A DNA stretch of 5,642 nucleotides. It comes from Clostridia bacterium. GTDB lineage: Bacteria > Bacillota > Clostridia > Oscillospirales > Butyricicoccaceae. Positions 1 through 5,639 of this stretch are shown here, in pieces. Position 1 is the stretch's first letter; each line of letters opens with the position of its first letter. The notes beneath the pieces are model-generated. The model was not told the origin of the DNA. It ran no database searches and worked only from the letters and a program-made list of their open reading frames with translations. The stretch lies in NCBI GenBank assembly GCA_017396925.1, contig JAFQKM010000185.1:1-5642 (forward strand), written 5' to 3'. Made by a program: the position numbers and the translations under genes.

Positions 1-1
1 A

Positions 2-1048
2 CTGACTGCCTGTGCAAAACAGATCGAGTCGGCCGCGAAGGACGAAGCGGTTCTGCTCGGTGCATCGGGCCTGTCCTGTACCTTGGAAGAAGCCGAGGCC
101 ATGCTGGCCGGCGCCGCGGGCGTGCTTGCCATCCGCAAAGCGCCCGTTGTGCTGCCGGTGCCCGTGAAGGCGGAAGGAGAGGCGCCCTTTGCCACGGCGG
201 CCGAAATGGTGCAGCATGCCGAAGCACACGGCAAGGCGCTGTGGGAGCTGGCGCTGGAATATGAATGTGCGTTGGGCGAGGTGACGCCGGACGATGTGCT
301 GGCCCTGGGGCAGCAGACCCTCGACGTCATGCGCAGGGCGGCGCAGGCCCCCGATCCCGAACATACGCCCATGTATGGCTTTCTGCCCTATCAGAGCCGC
401 AGCATGCAGGAAAAGGCCAAAACTGTGAAAACGGCCGACTGCGGCTGGCTCAACAAGGCCATGTTCTATGCCCTGTCGGTGATGGAAAACAGCTGTGCCC
501 ACAATATCCTATCGGCGGCGCCGACGGCAGGCTCCAGCGGTGTTGTGCCGGCGGCTGTGGTGGCCGTAGGCGAAGAGATGGGCTGTACCGATGCCGAGAT
601 CGTGCGCGCCCTGCTGGCGGCAGGACTGGCCGGAGCCTGCATTGCCAATCAGGCCACCTTCGGGGCCGAAGTGGCCGGCTGTCAGGCCGAAAACGGCGCG
701 GCTTCGGCCATGGCAGCCTGCGGCGTCGTCCAGCTGTTGGGCGGTACGGTGCGGCAGGGCATGGACGCTGCCTCGCTGGCTTTGCAGAATCTGCTGGGCC
801 TGATCTGCGACCCCATCGGCGGCCTGACCGAGATCCCCTGCATCAGCCGCAATGTCACGGCCATGTCGAATGCCGTCCTGTCGGCCAATATGACCATGCT
901 GGGCTTCGATCAGGTCATTCCCTTCGACGAGACCATCGAGACCATGCTTCGCGTGGGACGGCAGCTGCCGGCTGCCCTCCGCTGCACCTGCGGCGGAGGA
1001 TTGTGCACCACACCGACGGCTTGTCAGATTGTGAAAAAGTTGAAATAG
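2..1048 (+). CDS. sdaAA: L-serine dehydratase (ammonia-lyase), iron-sulfur-dependent, alpha-subunit type; 5'-truncated by window edge
   Basis: Family role: deaminates L-serine to pyruvate and ammonia in the cytoplasm with an oxygen-labile [4Fe-4S] cluster. The frame is open from base 2 without an upstream stop, so 348 residues are visible and the true start lies outside; the TTG at 83 has no claim to be the start. From about visible residue 63 the protein follows the alpha domain: APTAGSSGVVPAA, then GCQAENGAASAM, ICDPIGGLTEIPC and NAVLSANM. Three cysteines (visible residues 227, 269, 280) are spaced 42 and 11 apart, the spacing I recall for the cluster ligands of the Legionella enzyme (C343, C385, C396). 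The first ~62 visible residues precede the domain and I do not recognise them. The tail is unusual, with four cysteines (328, 330, 335, 341) where ordinary alpha subunits have an LRETG..GLAATPTG-like end. It is coupled to the downstream homoserine dehydrogenase. No separate beta subunit is visible; it may lie upstream or be fused. Threonine or another hydroxy-amino acid substrate cannot be excluded. Confidence 0.87.
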   Translation: MTACAKQIESAAKDEAVLLGASGLSCTLEEAEAMLAGAAGVLAIRKAPVVLPVPVKAEGEAPFATAAEMVQHAEAHGKALWELALEYECALGEVTPDDVLALGQQTLDVMRRAAQAPDPEHTPMYGFLPYQSRSMQEKAKTVKTADCGWLNKAMFYALSVMENSCAHNILSAAPTAGSSGVVPAAVVAVGEEMGCTDAEIVRALLAAGLAGACIANQATFGAEVAGCQAENGAASAMAACGVVQLLGGTVRQGMDAASLALQNLLGLICDPIGGLTEIPCISRNVTAMSNAVLSANMTMLGFDQVIPFDETIETMLRVGRQLPAALRCTCGGGLCTTPTACQIVKKLK

Positions 1049-1052
1049 GAGA
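1047..1052 (+). promoter_or_regulatory. Shine-Dalgarno of homoserine dehydrogenase overlapping the upstream stop codon
   Basis: AGGAGA lies six bases before the ATG at 1059 and shares its first two bases with the TAG stop (1046-1048) of the dehydratase gene. The overlap points to translational coupling and fixes the hom start. Confidence 0.85.
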
Positions 1053-1058
1053 GTATAT

Positions 1059-2177
1059 ATGAAGATTGGATTATTGGGCTTTGGTACGGTGGGTGAAGGC
1101 GTCTATGAACTGACAAAGCAGCAGGAAAACATGACGGTCGCGCGGGTCCTCTGCCGCAAGGATCGCAGCCTGCCCGATGCGGCTGTCACCCACGATTTTG
1201 CAGACATTCTGCAGGACGAGACCATCGATACGGTCGTCGAGGTCATCGGCGGTCTGCATCCGGCCTATGAATATGTCACGGACGCCATCCGTGCCGGCAA
1301 GAACATCGTCACGGCCAACAAGGCCCTGATGGCCGTTTATTACGACGAGCTGCTGGCTCTGGCGGCACAGCACGGCGTATCGATCCGCTGTACGGCAGCC
1401 GTCGGCGGCGGCATCGGCTGGCTGTCGGCCCTCGAGCGTGCCCGCCGTGTCGACACCCTTCGGGAGATCCACGGCATCATGAACGGCACCTGCAATTATA
1501 TCCTTGACTCGATGACCCGTCTGGGCCTTGATTATGCCGAAGCTCTGCGCCGCGCACAGGAACTGGGCTATGCCGAGGCCGAACCCTCTACCGATGTCGA
1601 TGGCATCGACACCTGGCACAAGCTGATCCTTTCGGCCAACATCGCCTTCGGGGTCAGCCTGGAGAAGGCCGACGTCCCGGTGGCCGGCATCCGCAACATC
1701 ACCTACGACGATATCGGCTGGTTCAACCGCCACGGCTATGTCTGCAAGCTGGTGGGCACCGCACGACGTGATGGCGAAGCCCATGTACAGCCCACCCTCT
1801 ATGCTCTGAGCGAGCTGGAGGGCAATATCCCGGCCAATTTCAATCTGATCTCGCTGGACGGCGAGGTGGCCGGACGGCAGAGCTTCTACGGCCAGGGCGC
1901 CGGCCGCTATCCCACTGCCCTCAATGTGGTGCAGGACTGTGCCGATCTGCTGGAGGGCAAGGGTTTCTACTGCCCCTGCGGCGGCAAAACTGCCGTACCC
2001 AACCGAAGCCGGATGGTCTGGTATGTACGCGCACCCCGCGGTCCGCTGCCCGAAGGCCCCGTTTCCGAACAGTGGGGCGAGGGAAAGATCCTCGAGGCCT
2101 CGGTGGCCGAAATGCACCGCTGGCTGAAGGATCACCCCGATGCCTTTATCGCCGCCATTCCCGATCGGGTAAAATAA
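1059..2177 (+). CDS. hom: Homoserine dehydrogenase, short form without an evident ACT domain
   Basis: Family role: NAD(P)H-dependent interconversion of aspartate 4-semialdehyde and homoserine, the branch toward threonine and methionine. The 372-residue protein starts with a Rossmann motif GFGTVG (7-12), followed by EVIGG (61-65) and TANKAL with Lys88 matching the conserved catalytic-site lysine. The catalytic domain has NGTCNYIL (142-149) and the EPSTDVDGIDTWHK block (175-188), in which Glu175, Asp184 and Lys188 align with yeast Glu208, Asp219 and Lys223. GQGAGRYPTA (278-287) is the usual end of the catalytic domain. Typical Firmicutes enzymes run past 400 residues with a C-terminal ACT domain; here only about 60 residues follow a CPCGG segment (305-309), so threonine feedback through a normal ACT domain looks absent. 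The homoserine-site loop is divergent: AAVGGGIGW (113-121) instead of VAGGIP. The ATG at 1059 is supported by a well-spaced AGGAGA. It sits ten bases behind the dehydratase gene, with a terminator directly after. A relative acting on another semialdehyde is possible but less likely. Confidence 0.88.
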   Translation: MKIGLLGFGTVGEGVYELTKQQENMTVARVLCRKDRSLPDAAVTHDFADILQDETIDTVVEVIGGLHPAYEYVTDAIRAGKNIVTANKALMAVYYDELLALAAQHGVSIRCTAAVGGGIGWLSALERARRVDTLREIHGIMNGTCNYILDSMTRLGLDYAEALRRAQELGYAEAEPSTDVDGIDTWHKLILSANIAFGVSLEKADVPVAGIRNITYDDIGWFNRHGYVCKLVGTARRDGEAHVQPTLYALSELEGNIPANFNLISLDGEVAGRQSFYGQGAGRYPTALNVVQDCADLLEGKGFYCPCGGKTAVPNRSRMVWYVRAPRGPLPEGPVSEQWGEGKILEASVAEMHRWLKDHPDAFIAAIPDRVK

Positions 2178-2181
2178 GAAA

Positions 2182-2215
2182 AAACAGACGCAGGAATCAA
2201 GACCTGCGTCTGTTT
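2182..2215. terminator. Bidirectional intrinsic terminator between convergent genes
   Basis: A perfect 13-bp stem (2182-2194 with 2203-2215, core CAGACGCAGG) encloses an 8-base loop. On the plus strand it is followed by TTTCTGTTTT, a moderate T-tract ending hom transcription. On the minus strand the A-rich 2171-2184 becomes TTTTTTCTTATTTT, a good T-tract for the metallo-hydrolase gene ending at 2231. It lies between the two convergent stop codons. Confidence 0.92.
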
Positions 2216-2230
2216 CTGTTTTATGGGGGA

Positions 2231-2932
2231 TCAGATGTGCAGATAGAGCTGTACGCCGTTTTTGCCATAGACCTTTACGCCCTCGGGCATATGGTCGGGG
2301 GCCGGCTGGGGATCGGGCAGGATGCCGCGGTTGATCTCGGAGGCCAGGGTCAGCAGCCTGCCGACGGTATCGGGCGCCACGGTCAGGTCGCCGTGGGAGG
2401 GATAAACCACATCAAAGGCCTCCTGCAGGTCGCGCAGCTTGGCCATCGAGGCTTCGAAGGCGCAGAGGTCGCGGCCCTCGCCGAACATATAGACCGTACC
2501 GTTCTGCACCGAGTCGCCGCTGATCAGGAAGCGGTGCCTGCGGTCGAGCAGGGCGATCGAGCCGGGGGTGTGGCCGGGGATGAGGATGATCTCAAGGCAA
2601 TAGCCGCCCACCTCGATGCAGTCGCCTTCCCATACCGCCTGCAGGGGCAGATGCAGGTTGTTCTTTTTGACGCAGCAGGCGAAATCGGCGGGATGCATAT
2701 AAAGGTCTTCAAACTGGTCGGAGGCGCCGATATGGTCGCGGTCGCAGTGGGTGTGCAGCAGCTTGACCGGCTTTTGGGTAATGGCTTCGATCACCGGACG
2801 CAGCTCGCCGCCAAAGCCCGAGTCGATGAGCAGTGCAAAGTCGTCGCCGACAAACAGGAAGCAGCGGACGCCGCCCTGGGCGATCTCGTAAAAGTTTTCG
2901 GCAATGGGCCGGGCTTCATAGCGCATGGTCAT
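2231..2932 (-). CDS. Metallo-beta-lactamase-fold metal-dependent hydrolase
   Basis: A 233-residue cytoplasmic protein (no signal peptide or membrane segment) with the compact MBL fold of the glyoxalase II-like group. Visible motifs: LLIDSGFGG (34-42), the metal site THCDRDHIG (61-69), PGHTPGSIAL (119-128) with His121, FLISGDS with bridging Asp140, and YPSHGD with His180. The first metal motif reads H62-x-D64-x-D66-H67, so Asp replaces the second His of the canonical HxHxDH, as in some family members; His60 could partly compensate. The start at 2932 is chosen because AAAGGAGG sits seven bases upstream. The frame extends back to 3052, but that stretch runs through a terminator and the promoter and is not coding; a second ATG at 2926 is spaced worse. 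It is monocistronic, with its own promoter (2978-2986) and the shared terminator. The family includes thioesterases, lactonases, phosphodiesterases and hydroxyacylglutathione hydrolases, and the substrate cannot be named. Confidence 0.88.
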   Translation of the reverse strand: MTMRYEARPIAENFYEIAQGGVRCFLFVGDDFALLIDSGFGGELRPVIEAITQKPVKLLHTHCDRDHIGASDQFEDLYMHPADFACCVKKNNLHLPLQAVWEGDCIEVGGYCLEIILIPGHTPGSIALLDRRHRFLISGDSVQNGTVYMFGEGRDLCAFEASMAKLRDLQEAFDVVYPSHGDLTVAPDTVGRLLTLASEINRGILPDPQPAPDHMPEGVKVYGKNGVQLYLHI

Positions 2933-2939
2933 GGAAAAA

Positions 2940-2947
2940 CCTCCTTT
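2940..2947 (-). promoter_or_regulatory. Strong Shine-Dalgarno of the MBL-fold hydrolase gene
   Basis: On the minus strand this reads AAAGGAGG, seven bases before the ATG at 2932. It decides the start in favour of 2932 over 2926 and over any upstream in-frame codon. Confidence 0.88.
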
Positions 2948-2977
2948 ATTTGGGTAACGGAATGATTCGATGATATA

Positions 2978-2986
2978 AGTATACCA
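2978..2986 (-). promoter_or_regulatory. Extended -10 promoter of the MBL-fold hydrolase gene
   Basis: Minus-strand TGGTATACT is an extended -10 (TGn followed by TATACT, one mismatch to TATAAT). No good -35 exists at 16-18 bases upstream; that position falls in the arm of the preceding terminator. This fits an extended -10 promoter. The predicted transcript starts near 2971, giving a leader of about 40 bases with the Shine-Dalgarno in it. Confidence 0.65.
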
Positions 2987-2998
2987 TGAGAGAAAGAA

Positions 2999-3027
2999 AA
3001 AAGCCACCGTTTTGCACGGTGGCTTTT
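2999..3027 (-). terminator. Intrinsic terminator of the dehydrogenase-yjiH operon
   Basis: The arms 2999-3010 and 3016-3027 form a perfect 12-bp stem (core GCCACCGT) around a 5-base loop. On the minus strand it is followed by TTTTTTCTTTCTCTC. It starts six bases after the yjiH stop codon (3033-3035), so it ends that transcript. Confidence 0.92.
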
Positions 3028-3032
3028 GATGC

Positions 3033-4394
3033 TTACAGGATGAGGTTTGCAAAGAGGACGATCATGGGGATGGCCAGAACGGTACGCTCGAGGAAGAGGA
3101 TAAAGAGCTTGCCGATGCCCAGAGGAACTTCACTCTTGATGACGATGACGCCGACCTCGGTCAGGTAGATGATCTGAACCAGCGACAGAACGCCGATGAT
3201 GAACTTGGTCTTGACCGATGCGACGCCGGTGATCAGCAGGGCGGGCAGGAACATATCGGTGAAGCCGATGAGGGTCGCGGGAGCGACGGCAAAGGCTTCC
3301 TCAACGCCCAGCAGGCTGAGCAGCATGCCCATGGGATAGGAGATCCAGTCGAAGAAGGGGGTGTAGGTGGCAACGATCAGCGACAGGGTACCCAGCGCAA
3401 CAACGATGGGGATCAGGTCGAAGAACATACCCATAACGACCTCCATACCGCCGCTGACAACGTCCTTCAGCCGGAACTTCTCGGCGCGCTTGCAGCTGAG
3501 CTCGAGGGCATACTTGCCCAGGCTGATGTTTTCGGGAACATCTTCGTTGACCTGGCAGCCGACCTGCTCCTGATAGGTGTCGGGCAGCTTGGAGATGGGG
3601 GGAATGCGTGCAATGATGACGGCCAGCAGAATGCCGACAACACAGATGCACAGATAGAAGGCGGGGAAGAGGTGGGCGATGCCGATGGTGTCGGCGATCA
3701 GCAGGCAGAAGGGGATGGAAACCAGCGAGAAGTTGGTCATGATATAACCGGCCTCACGCTTGGTGTAGTAGCCCTTCATATACTGCTCGCGGGTCAGGAT
3801 AACGGCGGCATTGGAAGCGCCGAACCAGGAAGCGATCAGGTCGACCGAAGCACGGCCGGGAACCTTGAAGAGGGGACGGACAACGGGGCGGGTGACAACG
3901 CCGAGGAACTCCATGATGCCGCAGTCGGTGAGGAAGGGCAGGAAGAAGGAGAAGCCGATGACGATGCAGAACAGGGTGCCGCACAGGTCGACCATGGTTC
4001 CGCCGGTGTCGATGGTGGTAATGAACTCGGGACCGAAGCCCAGAACGACCATGGCGGTGATGACGGTGCCGATGATGCGCAGGACCAGATAGAAGGCTGT
4101 GGTCGAGAAGCCCTTGCGCAGCAGATGATTGCCTCTGATCCATTCGGGCTTGCAGAAGTAATCATAGGTGGCCAGGACCGAAGAAACGACCGAGACGACC
4201 AGCAGCATATAGGGCAGGGCGCCGCCGAACAGGTCGGCCAGGAAGTTCTTGACAAAGTCGAGCAGGGTGGTGAAGGAGTCGCCGTGGGGGATGGGGACCA
4301 GGAACATCATCATGCCAATGGCCGAACCCACGATGAACTTGAAGAGGTTCTTGCTGTTGATATGTGTTTTCATGTTTTTCGTACTACTTTCCAT
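3033..4394 (-). CDS. yjiH: YjiH-family inner membrane protein with nucleoside-recognition (Gate) domains
   Basis: A 453-residue, very hydrophobic protein. Membrane segments are likely near residues 17-35, 57-76, 100-120, 138-156, 183-200, 218-240, 243-263, 318-345, 380-395, 397-417 and 427-450, with a polar loop at about 265-312. The block PGRASVDLIASWFGASNAAV (179-198) followed by YYTKREAGYIMTNFSLVS (209-226) is characteristic of the YjiH/Gate-domain group. The length suggests a fusion of what are separate YjiH- and YjiG-like proteins in E. coli (N-terminal half to ~265, C-terminal half from ~310). Gate proteins are thought to be transporters or transport-coupled membrane proteins; the substrate is unknown. 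The gene begins 11 bases after the dehydrogenase stop and is followed by a terminator, so it is the second gene of that operon; transport of the enzyme's substrate or product is my inference. No Shine-Dalgarno precedes the ATG at 4394 or the alternative at 4373 (codon 8), so the start is uncertain and translation may depend on coupling. Confidence 0.85.
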   Translation of the reverse strand: MESSTKNMKTHINSKNLFKFIVGSAIGMMMFLVPIPHGDSFTTLLDFVKNFLADLFGGALPYMLLVVSVVSSVLATYDYFCKPEWIRGNHLLRKGFSTTAFYLVLRIIGTVITAMVVLGFGPEFITTIDTGGTMVDLCGTLFCIVIGFSFFLPFLTDCGIMEFLGVVTRPVVRPLFKVPGRASVDLIASWFGASNAAVILTREQYMKGYYTKREAGYIMTNFSLVSIPFCLLIADTIGIAHLFPAFYLCICVVGILLAVIIARIPPISKLPDTYQEQVGCQVNEDVPENISLGKYALELSCKRAEKFRLKDVVSGGMEVVMGMFFDLIPIVVALGTLSLIVATYTPFFDWISYPMGMLLSLLGVEEAFAVAPATLIGFTDMFLPALLITGVASVKTKFIIGVLSLVQIIYLTEVGVIVIKSEVPLGIGKLFILFLERTVLAIPMIVLFANLIL

Positions 4395-4405
4395 ATTTTA
4401 TTGTT

Positions 4406-5479
4406 TTACAGGGCTTCAACGGCAACGAGGGCATCCCAGATCATATCTTCCGATACGGGATAGGGGATATGCTCCATGTCGGGGCCGGTGACCGTCTCGT
4501 GCAGGACGGCCTTGAGATATTCGCGGTCGAGCCTGACGTCCATCTCGCCGAGGGTGGTGCGGATGTCGAGCTGCTGCAGGAAGGCCTTGAGCCTGCGGGC
4601 TTCTTCGACCTCGCCGTCGACCAGCAGCTGCACCAGAACGCCGTAGGCGACAACATTGCCGTGGAGCTGGGCCTGCTCGAAACCGGGCAGCAGCACCAGG
4701 GCATAGTAGACCGAATGGGCGATGGCGCAGTTGTATTCATCGAGGACCATCAGCGAAACCAGGCCGGTGGAAACGATGTTGGCCAGAACGGCCTGCTTGA
4801 GGGCATGGGTGGCGCGATGGGCGCGGCAGTCCTGCAGGGCCTGTACGCCGTGTTCCAGCAGGGGTGCATAGCACATATTGCTGATTTCGCGGCCGAGGGC
4901 CGAATCGTGGGCCAGCACATCGCCGCGGGAGGCGAAGTGACACTCGAAATACTTGCCGATGGTATCGCCCATGCCGGCCTGCAGATAGAGGTCGGGGGCA
5001 TTGGCGATGACCGTCAGGTCGATGAAGCTGTGGATGGCGGGACGGGGATAGAAAAAGAAGTTTTCAAAGCTGCCGTCTTCGCGGTAGACCACCGACAGGG
5101 CTGTGGTGGCGGCGCAGGTAGCGGCGATGGTGGGGAAGGTAAAGACCGGCAGGTCGGCCTTGCGGGCCGCACCCTTGGCGGTGTCCAGCGCCTTGCCGCC
5201 GCCCATGCCGAAGATCATATCGGCGCCCAGCTCGCGGGCCAGGGCTGCCAGCTCGTCCATACGGGCATAGGTGCATTCATGGCCGAAAGCCACAGCTTCG
5301 ATGATCTCAAGCCCGGTGCCTTCCAGCGCGGCGCGCAGACGGGGCAGGCCGGCCTCCATGGCCTTGGGGCCGCCGATCAGCAGGGCCTTGCGGCCAAACA
5401 GACGGCAGGTCTCGTAGACCTCGTTGTAGACGTCGGTGCCGATGGAATAGTTGCAGAAATATACGGAATGTGTATCCAT
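4406..5479 (-). CDS. Iron-containing alcohol dehydrogenase family protein, GldA/HcxA-like
   Basis: A 357-residue cytoplasmic NAD(P)-dependent dehydrogenase of the metal-dependent (type III) family. The N-terminal nucleotide-binding half has KALLIGG (31-37) and GMGGGKALDTAKG (91-103). The metal ligands are conserved: Asp172 in GMGD, His255 in AIAHS and His273 in QLHG, one off from the Bacillus glycerol dehydrogenase positions 173, 256 and 274 as I recall them. PTIAATCAATTALSVVY (116-132), NAPDLYLQAGMGDT and LHGNVVAYGVLVQ resemble E. coli HcxA/YbdH, a hydroxycarboxylate dehydrogenase reducing 2-oxobutyrate and 2-oxoglutarate, more than classical GldA. I therefore favour reduction of a small 2-oxo acid or related carbonyl, with glycerol or a glycerol-like diol as the alternative. 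The start at 5479 (MDTHSVYF) has AAAGGAGA ten bases upstream; the frame extends to 5524 without a ribosome site. First gene of an operon with yjiH, behind a promoter and a leader terminator. Confidence 0.88.
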   Translation of the reverse strand: MDTHSVYFCNYSIGTDVYNEVYETCRLFGRKALLIGGPKAMEAGLPRLRAALEGTGLEIIEAVAFGHECTYARMDELAALARELGADMIFGMGGGKALDTAKGAARKADLPVFTFPTIAATCAATTALSVVYREDGSFENFFFYPRPAIHSFIDLTVIANAPDLYLQAGMGDTIGKYFECHFASRGDVLAHDSALGREISNMCYAPLLEHGVQALQDCRAHRATHALKQAVLANIVSTGLVSLMVLDEYNCAIAHSVYYALVLLPGFEQAQLHGNVVAYGVLVQLLVDGEVEEARRLKAFLQQLDIRTTLGEMDVRLDREYLKAVLHETVTGPDMEHIPYPVSEDMIWDALVAVEAL

Positions 5480-5489
5480 GGTAAACTGT

Positions 5490-5497
5490 TCTCCTTT
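5490..5497 (-). promoter_or_regulatory. Shine-Dalgarno of the iron-containing alcohol dehydrogenase gene
   Basis: On the minus strand this reads AAAGGAGA, with about ten bases to the ATG at 5479. It selects this start over the upstream in-frame codon at 5524. Confidence 0.8.
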
Positions 5498-5530
5498 CCG
5501 GGAAATGCCGACCGAAGGCAGCACCCGTTT

Positions 5531-5590
5531 TCAGACAAAAAAATACCGGCAGCGCATGGGTCGGTCTCGGTTGGCGCTGGCCGGGGTCAT
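5531..5590 (-). CDS. Possible 19-residue leader peptide overlapping the attenuator
   Basis: An ATG at 5590 opens a 20-codon frame encoding MTPASANRDRPMRCRYFFV, with TGA at 5531-5533 just past the terminator's T-tract. It begins about 14 bases after the predicted transcription start, lies wholly inside the leader, and runs through the hairpin. That is what a leader peptide controlling an attenuator would look like. No Shine-Dalgarno precedes it, so initiation would have to be leaderless-like or weak. I do not recognise the peptide, and chance is a real alternative. Confidence 0.35.
   Translation of the reverse strand: MTPASANRDRPMRCRYFFV
5537..5584 (-). terminator. Leader intrinsic terminator (attenuator) upstream of the dehydrogenase-yjiH operon
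   Basis: On the minus strand the arm CCGGCCAGCGC (5574-5584) pairs with GCGCTGCCGG (5546-5555), ten GC-rich pairs with one bulge around an 18-base loop. It is followed by TATTTTTTT (5537-5545). It lies between the promoter at 5611-5639 and the ribosome binding site at 5490, so it would abort transcription before the first gene unless overcome. On the plus strand no T-tract follows, so it acts only leftward. Confidence 0.75.
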
Positions 5591-5610
5591 TACTTGGATT
5601 GCCACAAAAG

Positions 5611-5639
5611 ATAATAACAGCATCTGTCCTTTTTGTAAA
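5611..5639 (-). promoter_or_regulatory. Sigma-A-type promoter of the dehydrogenase-yjiH operon
   Basis: On the minus strand TTTACA (5634-5639) and TATTAT (5611-5616) are separated by exactly 17 bases, each one mismatch from TTGACA and TATAAT. The expected start of transcription is near 5604, giving a leader of about 125 bases that contains the attenuator. Confidence 0.8.

Noticed and set aside
83..85. TTG as the start codon of the serine dehydratase-like gene
   Set aside because: The frame stays open to the window edge with coding-like sequence and no Shine-Dalgarno precedes the TTG, so the gene is better read as truncated at its 5' end.
1071..2135. Minus-strand open frame of 354 codons inside hom
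   Set aside because: It is antisense to clear homoserine dehydrogenase motifs, has no ribosome site and no recognisable domains.
2160..2169. Ten-base palindrome CCCGATCGGG near the end of hom
   Set aside because: It is within the final codons of hom, short, and followed by a clear terminator. No operator context supports it.
2072..2965. Plus-strand open frame of 297 codons spanning the hom end, the terminator and the antisense of the hydrolase
   Set aside because: It runs through the bidirectional terminator and opposite a well-supported gene, and its composition is that of an antisense shadow.
2933..3052. 40-residue N-terminal extension of the MBL hydrolase, including a hydrophobic stretch like a signal anchor
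   Set aside because: It passes through the yjiH terminator and the extended -10 promoter, whereas the ATG at 2932 has a near-perfect Shine-Dalgarno.
3672..4463. Plus-strand open frame of 263 codons opposite yjiH
   Set aside because: The Asp/Gly/Glu-rich product is the antisense of a membrane protein's hydrophobic codons, without motifs or a ribosome site.
5500..5525. Small hairpin TGCC/GGCA upstream of the dehydrogenase ribosome site
   Set aside because: Only four pairs are convincing and no T-tract follows, so it is too weak to list as a separate element.
4364..5614. Long plus-strand open frame of 416 codons opposite the dehydrogenase
   Set aside because: It lies antisense to a gene with conserved metal ligands and NAD motifs. 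Its product is Gly/Gln/Ala/Asp-rich with no family motif, and it arises from the codon bias of the GC-rich complement.
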